Positions 21,001-29,717 of a stretch of DNA of 64,000 bases are shown one piece after another. The notes below the pieces were generated by a model. That model ran no database searches, was not told the origin of the DNA, and was given only the letters and a program-made list of their open reading frames with translations. The DNA comes from Candidatus Borkfalkia faecavium (GTDB lineage Bacteria; Bacillota; Clostridia; Christensenellales; Borkfalkiaceae): positions 62,001-126,000 of the forward strand of contig DXEW01000020.1 in assembly GCA_019114755.1 (NCBI GenBank), written 5' to 3'. The first letter of the stretch is position 1. Each line of letters starts with the position of its first letter. Position numbers and translations under genes: made by a program.

Positions 21001-21077
21001 GGGCGGACGAAAACGAAACGAATTACGTCTGCTCCATCACCCTGACCTATGCCGAGGTGCAGGCGGCACTTTCGTAA
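15051..21077 (+). CDS. Giant (about 2000 aa) Cys-rich tandem-repeat surface lipoprotein
   Basis: SD aaggaggg before ATG 15051, lipobox ALLLFGC. Many ATCTxxGxxxYxCxxCG...ipAxGH repeats, then five about 150-aa repeats beginning near 17798, 18249, 18706, 19161 and 19627. Confidence 0.85.
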   Translation: MSQRIRMLLQRGMLSAACMAVFAAALLLFGCTDRHEHELFYTDAVAATCTESGSVEYWKCSGCGKLFADAEGEREIEDAAVEALGHDWGEGKAEPVQFCTDDYTLTYTCQRAGCGETKAETVRGSAAHSLDAGQVVKAAACTAEGERLFRCTNAGCTYTKTEVIPATGHTLDAGTVVKAATCCEAGSRLYSCTAEGCNYTFTELIPATGAHILDEGEQIKAPTCLSAGEKLCRCTGEGCAYTELVPVTPLGHAWGDGVASEKTLCTEPQTITYTCQRAGCGESKQESISAEHTAHALEQGEIVKENSCTESGSAVYRCINEGCSYEVTQPLSPLGHSWNSEAACAERSCLVCGAQLPASETHIYREELRAATCSQEGARVFTCTACGDSYQEVIPALGHAMEWAESTAVKGCVTTVTVTGRCTRAGCTHSESMQPQVTETHKFTESIARPATCQSEGVRRFTCTECGTTKEEPYTDKEAHAWVQGAQTGSTVTSACSLCSATKTSIVAEREAKVTKADLKEADEVALGDTYIQLDDKAVEALEGDKFTLAVEEVPVKEVEGAIEGERVYSITMNGGDVTQFDGAITVRLPYTLQEGDDVGAIHIAYIDENGNAEAIRGAYSNGYVTFETDHFSYYTVRQYTAEQLCEQFGHNLQVTQKEANCLQDGYLIETCTRCGKIVTNKVVTALGHDYRVKEQTDPTCIAAGSTVYACSRCSEEYTQQFPAAGHSWEQSGTAAATCTAAGSIDYTCQNCGIVRSEATEALGHDIEQTVTAYPTCTGRGEYTYACTRCDYSYTEEIPAVGHILNASVTPATCGENGYTTYLCSVCGYSYEDDVIPATGEHTIVNGICTVCGQGCEHEFGEGAVTPPQCTQQGYTTYTCTVCGYSYTADITDALGHSYTVDPLHCDRCGLCRYEHDDEVTAQLVGERCGEGVVITRTCKSCGRVQTQTLHEHAMLQEKVVLDMPVEHAGDTGARLTFVWRSCLCGESWGIDYGVGDCQVEVNFWDGESYSFYCTVEGCNINGKEYVDFVYDGDDVCTGVYTIRWLVYDGEELLGEASTAFATEIHDIRYIDAELAKGAETCDDGVIITKACDRCGEEFEPYEDYWHVTIEEEMVNVAVPHTGEEDARCILTYYTCPCGEFYGINMNGCVLSSLEYDEEKGCYIAYCTEPGCDFWLKEYKTPEPTQSPCETWYDEYFVFYRGEEQVGEFAMRYLQKEHKNTVTEAELVPGATSCEEGVVITQYCIDCAAIVYQHTVDFHYTFEEVLLDVPVSHGGEEAHLVVKETVCICGSEQFIDYLSGGCLLHEFVWDEEKGCNIANCAVEGCDVSVEWTESFEYDGDGMCSGRWVQNYTFKKGGEVLGEYSSGYRDERHMYDVKYTLAEGASSCEEGLVCTEYCTRCGYVADEYMIYDHIVSSEEYLNIASDHGDEGEWIVYVYRCPCGEEQSIGFGGDCRFFSGEWDEEKECSVYRCEAEGCSNWYERYNTFEYAEEGSCIGQNITRYVFYRGQEVVGEYTLTEEEEEEWHKVRETIAVELAEGSVTCEDGVFVTDLCLRCGEEFEPRLSYGHVSLTEELLNVPADHGNPAIDARFIVELDRCACGKSNVIDLNAGDCYFVQDKFEGGADHFIYRCAVTGCENWCEMYRSFLYADESSGCLGEGAERYIFYSGDSVLEEITIVHGDQYRHTMALVSSESTWSEDLAIGETWTQTNSYRCQNENCPYSETNIFEYMRTEEGEPLVGVTHKLTVEDGSVQEEAWQYDPENYGRPVSRRRYFADAKGVVLEDYTDTYAYGEGCEATVTCEYRDTANYEAHTEVYTATVHAEGGYCEATCTQYGGPRCLLCGEWYGGTQSPRGHAYDAEGYCLHCGLYNPQMADGFVAAEDLSSQPAYTEGREGSVILGVHSLDDAYTYDKIVVTMRAVYMETGEGQAIEAIGALTPGLNENISECGLYVAEAKALLQALDAYAAQAGVDASACGVEFNFVPTWADENETNYVCSITLTYAEVQAALS

Positions 21078-21159
21078 AGCACAGCTATCGTAAAGTATAG
21101 CTATTGTAAAGGCGGCGCTGTCGTAAAGCGTTGCGCGAAAATCTTTATTGTCTAAACCC

Positions 21160-21192
21160 AAACAAGGCAAGCCCGTCGGGCTTGCCTTGTTT
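21160..21192 (+). terminator. Intrinsic terminator
   Basis: aaacaaggcaagcccg-t-cgggcttgccttgttt. Confidence 0.65.
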
Positions 21193-21381
21193 GCTTGTTG
21201 AAGCGCAACAGCTAAAAATTTGTTTTGAAGCATTTCTCTGTCATCCCCATCGAGAAGGGTGCAGCCTGCCCCTCCCCTGTCATCCTAAGTGAGCACGGTG
21301 CAGCCGTGCGAGCCGAAGGATCTCCGAAAAATATAAAAAACGGCAAAATCACGTTTTGCCGTTTTCATTAAAAAGCGTGGA

Positions 21382-22143
21382 TCAAGATCGATCGGGAGGT
21401 GTTCGGAGGCACTGTTCCACAAACTCCTCCGTATAGGCGGTGCATGTGCGGTCTGCGCGGGGCGAAAAGCCGTGGCCTTCCCCCGCAAATTCGATCAGGC
21501 GCGCCTGCGGATAGGTGCGGGCGGCGCGGCGGCTGTATTCGACGGGCACCACCTTGTCAGCGTCGCCGTGCATGATGAGCACGGGCCCCGTATACTTCCC
21601 GATCGAAGAAAACACGTCTAACTTGCGTGCATATACAAAGTATTCCTTCCCCAGCGTCACGCCCCACAGGGTATGGCGGGCGGGGATGTCTTCTTCGGAA
21701 GGGAAGCGGGCATTCCAGTCGTCGGGGATGCAGAGGGCGGGGTAGAGGAGGATGAGCCCGCGCACCTCCTGCGGGCGCTGCGCCGCGGCGAGCGCCGCCG
21801 CCAGCCCGCCCTGGCTGCCGCCGAAGAGGAACAGCTTTCGGGGAGAAACGCCCTGCGCGAGCAGATAGTCGATGGCGGCGTGCAGGTCTTCCTGCTGCGT
21901 GCCGAGGGTCATCTGCTCGGTGGAAAGATACTGCTGCGCGCGGTTGCTGCCGCCGCAGAAGTCGATGCGGAGGGAGCCGATGCCGCCTTCGGCAAGGCGG
22001 GCGGCTGCTTTTTCAAAGTCGGCGCCGCTGCCGCCGAAGCCGTGGCAAAACAGCACAACGGGGCAGCCCGCCTGCGGCAGGCACAGCGCCCCGCGCACCG
22101 CCCTGTCTTTGCAGGGGATCTCACAGCGGAGGACGGCCTTCAC
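21382..22143 (-). CDS. Alpha/beta hydrolase (serine esterase/peptidase-like)
   Basis: CHGFGGSGADF, nucleophile elbow GGSQGGLAAALA, MHGDADKVVPVEYS, GEGHGFSP. Confidence 0.82.
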   Translation of the reverse strand: MKAVLRCEIPCKDRAVRGALCLPQAGCPVVLFCHGFGGSGADFEKAAARLAEGGIGSLRIDFCGGSNRAQQYLSTEQMTLGTQQEDLHAAIDYLLAQGVSPRKLFLFGGSQGGLAAALAAAQRPQEVRGLILLYPALCIPDDWNARFPSEEDIPARHTLWGVTLGKEYFVYARKLDVFSSIGKYTGPVLIMHGDADKVVPVEYSRRAARTYPQARLIEFAGEGHGFSPRADRTCTAYTEEFVEQCLRTPPDRS

Positions 22144-23678
22144 GGCTGTTCAAACGTCTGCGCGGCCTTTTGTAAAAAGCTGCGGATCTTGATGTGCTGC
22201 GGGCAGATCTTTTCGCACTTGCCGCAGCGGATGCAGTCGGAAGCCCTACCGTGCGCCTTGGCAAGCTCCGCATACATCTCTTTGCCGCCGCCCGTGTGCT
22301 TGTTCTCGTTGAGCAGGGCAAAGTATTCGGGGATGGCGATGTGCTGCGGGCATCCTTCCGCGCAGTAGCGGCAGCCCGTGCAGGGCACGGCGGTGCCGCC
22401 CTTGACGATGGCCCCCGCCGCGAACGCCAGTTTGTTTTCTTCCTCCGTCAGCGGCACAAAGTTTTGCATATACGAGGTGTTGTCGTCCAGCTGCGCCTCG
22501 TCGGACATGCCCGAAAGCACATATGCGACCCCCGGCAGGCTCGCCGCAAAGCGCACCGCCCACGAGGCGGGGGAAGCGGCGGCGTCGTGGTTTTTCAGCA
22601 TCTGCACGGCGGCGGGCGGAAGCGAGGCGAGCGCGCCCCCCTTGACCGGCTCCATGACGATGACGGGCACGCCGCGGCGCATCGCCGTCTCGTAACAGGC
22701 GCGCGACTGCACCAGCCGGCTGTTCCAGTCGAGATAGTTGATCTGCAGCTGCACGTATTCCGCTTCCGGGTGGTCGGCGAGGATATTGTCCAGCGTCTTT
22801 GCCGTGTCGTGGAAGGAAAAGCCGATGTGGCGGATGCGCCCTTCCTTCTTTTTCTGCATGATGAAGCCGAAGGCGTCCAGCTTCTGCACCTTCATGTATT
22901 CGAGGCGGTTGAGGGCGTGCAGCCAGTAATAGTCGAAGTATTCCACCCCCAGCCGCTGCAGCTGGTCGTCAAAGATGCGCTCCATGTCCTCGCGCTTATG
23001 TACCATGAACATGGGCATCTTGGTGGTGACGGTGAAGGAATCGCGCGGGTGCCGCTCGACGAGCGCCTTGCGCAGGGCGGGTTCGCTGTCGCCGTCGTGG
23101 TAGCGGTAGGCGGTGTCGAAGTAGGTGAACCCGCGGGAAAGGAAGGTATCGATCATGCCCGCAAAGCGGCCGATATCGATCTGCCCCGTCTTGCCGCCGA
23201 CCACGGGCAGGCGCATGCACCCGAAGCCCAGTTTTTTGGCGCTCGGGCGGCCGTCTGCCAGTTCGTCGCGGCGGGCGCGCAGCACCGCCTGCGCCGTGCC
23301 GGGGTCGGAAATGTTTTCCACAGCCTTCTCCATCGGGCAGGGGCCGGTGCCTTCGCGGTTTTGGATGGCGGGCGTCAGCGTGCCGCAGGCATAGGGGATG
23401 TTGTATCGGCGGAGCACGGCGTCGCCGCTCTCGCTCAAAGTTTCCGCATACACTTCTTTGACGCCGCCGCGCACCATCAACAGGGCCGCCGCCTTGCCGA
23501 CGATCTTGTCCGCCACGCTCGCCCCGCGGAGGCCGCCCTGCGGCAAAAGGTCTAACAGGGCGCCGATGCCGCGCGAATCGAAGGTGCGCTCTTCGCTGTT
23601 CTGTACCACGGCGAGCGATGTTTCGCCGCCCAAAAGCTGTTTTGCGCGCTGCAAAGGCGCGGATACCGACTGTTCCAT
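22140..23678 (-). CDS. DUF1893-like domain fused to a ferredoxin-containing aldo/keto reductase
   Basis: N-term GIGALLDLLPQGGLRGASVADKIVGKAAALLMVRGGVKEVYAETLSE (DUF1893-like), AKR motifs (FDTAYRYHDGDSE), C-terminal CTGCRYCAEGCPQ and CIRCGKCEKICPQ. Confidence 0.85.
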   Translation of the reverse strand: MEQSVSAPLQRAKQLLGGETSLAVVQNSEERTFDSRGIGALLDLLPQGGLRGASVADKIVGKAAALLMVRGGVKEVYAETLSESGDAVLRRYNIPYACGTLTPAIQNREGTGPCPMEKAVENISDPGTAQAVLRARRDELADGRPSAKKLGFGCMRLPVVGGKTGQIDIGRFAGMIDTFLSRGFTYFDTAYRYHDGDSEPALRKALVERHPRDSFTVTTKMPMFMVHKREDMERIFDDQLQRLGVEYFDYYWLHALNRLEYMKVQKLDAFGFIMQKKKEGRIRHIGFSFHDTAKTLDNILADHPEAEYVQLQINYLDWNSRLVQSRACYETAMRRGVPVIVMEPVKGGALASLPPAAVQMLKNHDAAASPASWAVRFAASLPGVAYVLSGMSDEAQLDDNTSYMQNFVPLTEEENKLAFAAGAIVKGGTAVPCTGCRYCAEGCPQHIAIPEYFALLNENKHTGGGKEMYAELAKAHGRASDCIRCGKCEKICPQHIKIRSFLQKAAQTFEQP

Positions 23679-23782
23679 CAAAGTGCCTTCCTTGCTTTTT
23701 TGTCTATTATACCCCAAAACCGCGCGCATTGCAAGCCGAATGCGAAAAAAGTCGGGAAGGGGCGTTTTGCCGCGCGCCGCCC

Positions 23783-23923
23783 GCGCCGCGCATAAAAAAA
23801 GGCGTGCCCTGAAAAGGCGCGCCGCTGAGAAAAACTCCGGCTGCTCCGCCAAAGGCGAACGTCGGGTTGTCTTTCAAATCACGGCAATTCGCAGCCGCCA
23901 TCGCGGCGAGAATTGCGTGAACA
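23783..23923 (-). repeat. Structured repeat family, copy A
   Basis: Minus strand: CACGCAATTCTCGCCGC..GGCGGCTGCGAATTGCCGTG hairpin, AAAGACAACCCGACG arm, then GCGGCGCGCCTTTTCAGGGCACGCCTTTTTTTATGCGCGGCGC hairpin. Confidence 0.6.
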
Positions 23924-23940
23924 TAAAATAAATTTGAAAA

Positions 23941-24152
23941 AACGGCAAAATCACACTTTTGCCGTTTTTCCCTTATGAGTATACGGATGGGGGTGAATGT
24001 GCCGCGCGTTTTATAATGGCGTGCCCTGAAATGCGCGGCGCAGAGGGGAGAAACCGCCGCCAGTACGCCGCGCAATTTTGCGCGGCGACGCACGGCAAGT
24101 TTCCCCCTTTCTCTCGACAAATTCTTTCGTCAGCACGAAAGAATTTGTGAGA
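23941..24152 (-). repeat. Structured repeat family, copy B (with terminator tail)
   Basis: Minus strand begins 9 nt after the ychF stop: CACAAATTCTTTCG-tgctga-CGAAAGAATTTGT; GGGGGAAACTTGCCG..CGGCGGTTTCTCCCC; GCCGCGCATTTCAGGGCACGCCATTATAAAACGCGCGGC; ends in a cggcaaaagtgtgattttgccg terminator. Confidence 0.7.
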
Positions 24153-24160
24153 ATTTAGTT

Positions 24161-25258
24161 CTAGACATTAAACCTGAACAGCACCACGTCGCCGTCTTTG
24201 ATGACGTAGTCTTTGCCTTCCGAGCGCACTTTGCCCTTTTCTTTGGCGGCGTTGTAGTTGCCGCACTCCAAAAGCGTCTGCCAATCGACCACTTCGGCGC
24301 GGATGAAGCCCTTTTCAAAGTCGGTATGGATCTTTCCCGCCGCCTGCGGCGCCTTGGTGCCCTTGGCGATCGTCCAGGCGCGCGTCTCCTTTTCGCCCGC
24401 GGTCAGGTAGCTGATCAGCCCCAGCAGCGAATACGACTTTTTGATCAGCCTGTCCAGCCCGCTTTCGGAAAGCCCCAGCTCTTCCAAAAACATCTGCGCC
24501 TCGTCCGGCGGCAGCTGTGAAAGTTCTTCTTCCGTCTTGGCGCAGATGACGAGCACTTCGCTCCCTTCTTTGGCGGCGAACTCTTCCACCTTCTTCACAA
24601 AGGGCAGTTCCGCGTCCGCCTTGCCCATGTCTTTTTCAGAGATATTGGCGGCGTAGATGACGGGTTTAGAGGTGAGCAGGAACAGATCGCGCATCATCGC
24701 CTCTTCCTCTTCGGAGAGGGGAAGGGTGCGCGCGCATTGCTCTTTGGAGAGGTGCTCGTACACCTTCTGCAAAAATTCCGCCTCGGCGATGAACTTTTTA
24801 TCGCCCCCCTTGGCGGAGTTTTTGGCGCGGTCGAGGCGGCGCTGCACCGTGTCCATGTCCGCCAAAATGAGCTCTAAATTGATGGTCTCGATGTCGCGCA
24901 CGGGGTCGATGGAATTTTCCACATGCGTGATGTTCTCGTCTTCAAAGCAGCGCACCACGTGCACGATGGCGTCTACCTCGCGGATGTGCGAGAGGAATTT
25001 ATTGCCCAGCCCCTCGCCGTGCGAGGCGCCTTTCACCAGCCCCGCGATGTCTACAAATTCGATGACGGCGGGGGTGATCTTCTTGCTGTCGTACAGGGCG
25101 GCGAGCTTTTCCAGCCGCTCGTCCGGCACGGCGACCACGCCCACGTTGGGTTCGATGGTGCAGAAGGGGTAGTTGGCGGCCTCTGCGCCCGCGTGTGTGA
25201 TGGCATTGAACAGCGTCGACTTGCCGACGTTCGGCAGACCCACGACACCTAACTTCAT
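24161..25258 (-). CDS. ychF: Redox-regulated ATPase/GTPase YchF
   Basis: MKLGVVGLPNVGKSTLFNAITHAGAEAANYPFCTIEPNVGVV...NKFLSHIREVDAIVHVVRCFEDENITHVE...C-terminal TGS-like. Confidence 0.96.
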   Translation of the reverse strand: MKLGVVGLPNVGKSTLFNAITHAGAEAANYPFCTIEPNVGVVAVPDERLEKLAALYDSKKITPAVIEFVDIAGLVKGASHGEGLGNKFLSHIREVDAIVHVVRCFEDENITHVENSIDPVRDIETINLELILADMDTVQRRLDRAKNSAKGGDKKFIAEAEFLQKVYEHLSKEQCARTLPLSEEEEAMMRDLFLLTSKPVIYAANISEKDMGKADAELPFVKKVEEFAAKEGSEVLVICAKTEEELSQLPPDEAQMFLEELGLSESGLDRLIKKSYSLLGLISYLTAGEKETRAWTIAKGTKAPQAAGKIHTDFEKGFIRAEVVDWQTLLECGNYNAAKEKGKVRSEGKDYVIKDGDVVLFRFNV

Positions 25259-25512
25259 ATAGCTTGCTCCTTCCGCGCGGCGGGCAAGGCCCGCGTTGCC
25301 GCGCGCATGATGTACAACAGGTATTATAATATAATTTCGGCGATTATCAAAATAAAAGGGCGGGCAAAATGCGAAAAAGTTGTCAAAACCGCAAAAATGT
25401 GCTACACTTGAAGCGTGACCGAGGCAGACAGGGCATAAGCCGCGCATTCGGGCGCGCCCGCGCTGCCTTTGCCCCGTCAAACAGACAAGACTATCAATAC
25501 AGAGAGGTTTTT

Positions 25513-27195
25513 ATGGACTTCAAAAAATATATCGCCGCCCGCCTGCAGGCGGGGGAACTGACCAAAGACGAGATCTGCGCCATGCTGGCGCAGCCGCCCA
25601 ATTCGGAGATGGGCGACTTCGCCTTCCCCTGTTTCCGCCTGGCAAAGACCATGCGCAAGGCGCCCGCCCTCATCGCCGAGGGCATCGCCGCCACGTATCC
25701 TACCGACCACATCGTCACCGCCGCCGAGGCGGCGGGCGGGTACGTCAATTTCCGCATCGACCGCGTCTTTTGGGCCAAACAGACGCTGTCGCTCATCCTC
25801 ACCGAGCGCGAAAAGTACGGCTCTTCCAAAGAAGGGCAGGGCAGGGTGGTGTGCATCGACTATTCTTCCGTCAACATCGCCAAGCCCTTCCATATCGGGC
25901 ATCTTTCCACCACCGTGCTGGGCAGCGCCCTGTATAAGCTGCACAAATTTTTGGGATATACGCCCGTCGGCATCAACCATTTGGGCGACTACGGCACCCA
26001 GTTCGGCAAGCTCATCTCCGCCTATAAGCGCTGGGGCAGCCGCGAAGAGATCGAAAAGGGCGGCCTGCGCGCCCTCAACGCGCTGTATGTGCGCTTCCAC
26101 GAAGAGGCGGAAAAGGACCCTTCCCTCAACGACGAGGCGCGGCACTTTTTCAAGAATATCGAAGACAAGGACCCCGAAAGCGTGCAGCTGTTCGAGTGGT
26201 TCAAACAATTGACCCTCAACGACGTGGGCAAGATCTACGAGCAGCTGGACGTGCACTTCGACAGCTGGGCGGGCGAGAGCTTTTATAACGACAAGATGCA
26301 GCCCGTCATCGACGAGCTGCGCGAAAAGGGGCTGCTCAAAGAGAGCGAAGGGGCGCAGATCGTGGACCTTTCCGACTACGACATGCCGCCCTGCATCATC
26401 CTGCGTTCGGACGGCGCTTCGCTGTACGCCACGCGCGACATCGCCGCCGCCATCTACCGCAAGGATACCTACGATTTTTACAAGTGCCTGTATGTGGTGG
26501 CGTACCAGCAGAACCTGCACTTCAAGCAGTTCTTCAAGGTATTGGAACTGATGGGGAAGCCGTGGGCGAAAGACCTCGTGCACGTCGCTTACGGCATGGT
26601 GTCTTTGGAAGACGGCTCGATGTCTACCCGCAAGGGGAAGGTGGTGTATCTGGAAGACGTCATCGCCCGCTGCATCGAAAAGGCGCTCGCCATCATCAGC
26701 GAAAAAAACCCTTCCCTCGAAAACAAAGAGGAGATCGCCAAAACGGTGGGCGTGGGCGCGGTCATCTTCGGCGCCCTGTACAACAACAAGATCAAGGATA
26801 TCACCTTCTCGTACGACAAGGTGCTGAACTTTGAAGGGGAGACCTCGTGCTACGTGCAGTATACCTGCGCGCGCGCCAACAGCGTGCTGGAAAAGGGCGG
26901 CCATGCCAAAGACACCGTGCCCGAAGCCGTGCTGCCGCAGGAGTTCGAGGTGGTCAAAAAGCTGGCGGAGTTCCCGAATGTGCTGCAAGACGCGCTGGAA
27001 AAGTACGAGCCCTGCTTTATCGCCCGCTACGCGGTCGACCTGGCGCAGCTGTACAATAAATTCTACTTCGACTGCACCATCCTCGGCGCGGAGGGAGCCG
27101 TGCGCGATTTCCGCCTCGCCCTCACCGAGGCCACGCTCATCACCTTAAAGAACGCCCTCGCTCTTTTGGGCATCGGCGTGCCGGAGAAGATGTAG
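25513..27195 (+). CDS. argS: Arginyl-tRNA synthetase
   Basis: SSVNIAKPFHIGHLSTTVLG (HIGH), NHLGDYGTQFGKLI, MSTRKGKVV (KMSKS-like), C-terminal anticodon-binding domain. Confidence 0.96.
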   Translation: MDFKKYIAARLQAGELTKDEICAMLAQPPNSEMGDFAFPCFRLAKTMRKAPALIAEGIAATYPTDHIVTAAEAAGGYVNFRIDRVFWAKQTLSLILTEREKYGSSKEGQGRVVCIDYSSVNIAKPFHIGHLSTTVLGSALYKLHKFLGYTPVGINHLGDYGTQFGKLISAYKRWGSREEIEKGGLRALNALYVRFHEEAEKDPSLNDEARHFFKNIEDKDPESVQLFEWFKQLTLNDVGKIYEQLDVHFDSWAGESFYNDKMQPVIDELREKGLLKESEGAQIVDLSDYDMPPCIILRSDGASLYATRDIAAAIYRKDTYDFYKCLYVVAYQQNLHFKQFFKVLELMGKPWAKDLVHVAYGMVSLEDGSMSTRKGKVVYLEDVIARCIEKALAIISEKNPSLENKEEIAKTVGVGAVIFGALYNNKIKDITFSYDKVLNFEGETSCYVQYTCARANSVLEKGGHAKDTVPEAVLPQEFEVVKKLAEFPNVLQDALEKYEPCFIARYAVDLAQLYNKFYFDCTILGAEGAVRDFRLALTEATLITLKNALALLGIGVPEKM

Positions 27196-27205
27196 AGAAA
27201 TAGCT

Positions 27206-27356
27206 CACAAATTTTGTTTCAAGCTGATGAAACAAAATTTCGTGATTGGAGAGACAACCCGACGTTTGCGTATGCTACGCAACGCTCTGCGTCCGGTTTT
27301 CTCTCTTTGCGCGGCATTTAAGGGCACGCTTATTATAAAACGCCGCGCAAATTCAC
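27206..27356 (+). repeat. Structured repeat family, copy C
   Basis: Begins 11 nt after the argS stop: CACAAATTTTGTTTC-aagctgat-GAAACAAAATTTCGTG; AACCCGACG..CGTCCGGTT arm; TTGCGCGGCATTTAAGGGCACGCTTATTATAAAACGCCGCGCAA. Confidence 0.65.
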
Positions 27357-27564
27357 TCTTTCTGCAAAAGCCTGACGGCAAATTGGGTGCGCGGGCGCAA
27401 AAGCGTGGTTTTGCTTGCGCAAGTGTTTATTTTTATTGTATCCTGAATTTTACATTCTACATTTTACACTTTACATTTCAAGGTGACGGAGTGCGGCGCG
27501 CGGCGGAAGAAGGACGATTTTTTCGGCCGCCGCAGGGATTGCGGCTGCATTTCAAAAAAACGAT

Positions 27565-28218
27565 ATGTTAAAAGCAGTTATTTTCGATCTGGACGGCACC
27601 GTGCTCGACACGCTGCCCGACTTAAACGCCTGCATGAACGAGGCGCTCACCGCCTACGGCTGTCCGCCCGTGAGCATGGAGCAGACGCGCGCCTTTGTCG
27701 GCAACGGCGGCCTGCTGTACGCCGAGCGCGCCCTGCCGCCCGCCAAAAAGGCGGAGGCGGTGCGCTTTTATACCGAGGTGTACAGCCCCATCCTCGCCGC
27801 CTGCAAAAACGAACGCACCAGACCCTTCCCCGGAGAAGGGGAGTGCATGGCGGCGCTGCACGCGGCGGGGCTGCGTTTGGCGGTCGTCACCAATAAGTCG
27901 CAAGAGGCGGCGGATCGGCTGAACGAGACCCTGCTGCGCCCCTATGCCTTTGACGCCGTGTTCGGCAACCGCGACGGCATCCCCGTCAAGCCCGATCCGA
28001 CTTCCACGCGCATGGTGCTGCGGCAGCTGGGGGTCCTGCCCGCGGAGGCGGTGTTCGTCGGCGACGGCGAAACGGACGTGCAGACGGCGAAAAACGCCGG
28101 CATGCGCAGCGTCAGCGTGCTGTGGGGGTTCCGCTCCCGCGCGCAGCTGGAAGAGGCGGGCGCCGAGCGCTTTGCCGAAAGCTATGCGCAGCTGCAAGAG
28201 ATCTTGCTTTCCATGTAG
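27565..28218 (+). CDS. HAD-superfamily phosphatase (phosphoglycolate phosphatase-like)
   Basis: MLKAVIFDLDGTVLDTLPDL, VVTNKSQEAA, GNRDGIPVKPDPT, VFVGDGETDVQTAKNAGM. Confidence 0.9.
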   Translation: MLKAVIFDLDGTVLDTLPDLNACMNEALTAYGCPPVSMEQTRAFVGNGGLLYAERALPPAKKAEAVRFYTEVYSPILAACKNERTRPFPGEGECMAALHAAGLRLAVVTNKSQEAADRLNETLLRPYAFDAVFGNRDGIPVKPDPTSTRMVLRQLGVLPAEAVFVGDGETDVQTAKNAGMRSVSVLWGFRSRAQLEEAGAERFAESYAQLQEILLSM

Positions 28219-28382
28219 TTATATATGATTTTTGTATAGAAGGAGGGACGGAACGCGCTTTTTGCGTTCCGCCCCTCTTTTATGGAGGTATTGAAGAATA
28301 TTTGTCGTTTGATTTCAGAACAGATGTGTCCCTTGCACGCTGCCTGACGGTGCGCTGCCGCGCAAGATCTCTCCGTTCGGCG

Positions 28383-29543
28383 TCAGCCCTTCTTTGTCGA
28401 AATGGCAGCGGCGGCGTGCCTGCCGGCGGCGGCGTCTTCAAACATTTCCACCATCTTGTCAATGCACTTTTCGATTTGGAAGCGCTCGGCGTATTCGATA
28501 TACTGTTCGCGCAGCGCCGCGCGCTCTTCGGGGTGCTCGATCATATAGTCGATGCGCTGCGAAAGCGCCTTCACGTCGCCCATCGGGTAGAGGCATTTTT
28601 CTTTATCCAGGGCGAAATATTTGGCGGCGGACATGGGGCTGTCTGAAATGACGGGCACCAGCCCGCAGGAGATGGCCTCGACGCAGGCGATGGATTCGAT
28701 CTCCGCATACGAAGGATGTACATACAAATCGCAGTACGAGATGATGCCGTGCAGCTCTTCTTTGGGGTGGAAGCCGATGACGGGCGGGTTGGGGAGTTTT
28801 GCACCCTTCCGCCGCAGCGAGGCTTCCTGCGGGCCTTCGCCGGCGATGAACAGGGCGATCTTGTCTTTATATTTGGAATGTGCGATCGCCTTGATGAGGT
28901 CTGCCTGGCACTTTTCTTTCACCAGCCGCCCCGTGGTGAGGATACAGAACTTGCCTTCGAGGGCGGCGGGCTTGGGCGAGCGCGCGGGCGTGAATACGGG
29001 GTCTACCCCGTTGGAGATGACGCGCAGGTCCTGCTCGTAGCCGTGTTCGCGCAGCTTTGCGGCGATGAATTCGGTGGGGCAGTGGATGTAGTCGGCATAT
29101 TTATAAAACCCGTTCCAAAAATACCTGTACAGGTAGGCGTTGACCTTGCGGCTTTTGAGCATGCCGAAGTGGCTGGTCACGTTTTCCGGCTGCACATGGA
29201 AGGCGGTGGTGACGGGCTTATGCAGCTCGCTGCACAGGCGCACGGCGGCCTTGCCGAGAGAAAAGGGCATCAGAACGTGCACCATGTCGCTGCGTTCGAT
29301 GCAGGTGCGCAGCACCTCTTTGTTGGGTTTGGCCAGCGAAATGCCGTTTTTGGCGAAATAGTCGTTGAAGATCTTGAAGTCGCGCTTGTCTACGGAATAG
29401 TATCCTTCCTCGCCGCTCTTGTCGGGCGAGACCACGAGCACCTCGTGCCCGCGCTTTTTCAGGTTACAGATCAGGCGCTTGACGGTGATAGAAGTGCCGT
29501 TGTTCTCTTCGCCCAGTACGTCTGCGATGATGGCGATGGTCAT
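28383..29543 (-). CDS. Glycosyltransferase family 4
   Basis: GTSITVKRLICNLKKRGHEVLVVSPD, NGVDPVFTP, TTGRLVKEKCQADLIKAIA, HPSYAEIESIACVEAISCGLVPVIS. Confidence 0.9.
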   Translation of the reverse strand: MTIAIIADVLGEENNGTSITVKRLICNLKKRGHEVLVVSPDKSGEEGYYSVDKRDFKIFNDYFAKNGISLAKPNKEVLRTCIERSDMVHVLMPFSLGKAAVRLCSELHKPVTTAFHVQPENVTSHFGMLKSRKVNAYLYRYFWNGFYKYADYIHCPTEFIAAKLREHGYEQDLRVISNGVDPVFTPARSPKPAALEGKFCILTTGRLVKEKCQADLIKAIAHSKYKDKIALFIAGEGPQEASLRRKGAKLPNPPVIGFHPKEELHGIISYCDLYVHPSYAEIESIACVEAISCGLVPVISDSPMSAAKYFALDKEKCLYPMGDVKALSQRIDYMIEHPEERAALREQYIEYAERFQIEKCIDKMVEMFEDAAAGRHAAAAISTKKG

Positions 29544-29717
29544 AAAATTCTCCTGTCATGGATCCGTGTATATTCGTGTGTGAGAAGGAGGAAATATCGT
29601 ATCGAAGCCCGCCCGCTTCCTCCCTTTGCCGCAGGCCTTGCGGCAGATGTTGCGTTTATCGGCGGTAGATCGTTATATTTTTCTAAAAAATAAAAGGGAA
29701 CGGTGCCGTTTTGCGGC

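Noticed and set aside
27200-27560. Riboswitch or leader upstream of the HAD phosphatase gene
   Set aside because: The structure there is better explained as copy C of the dispersed repeat family linked to the argS 3' end.
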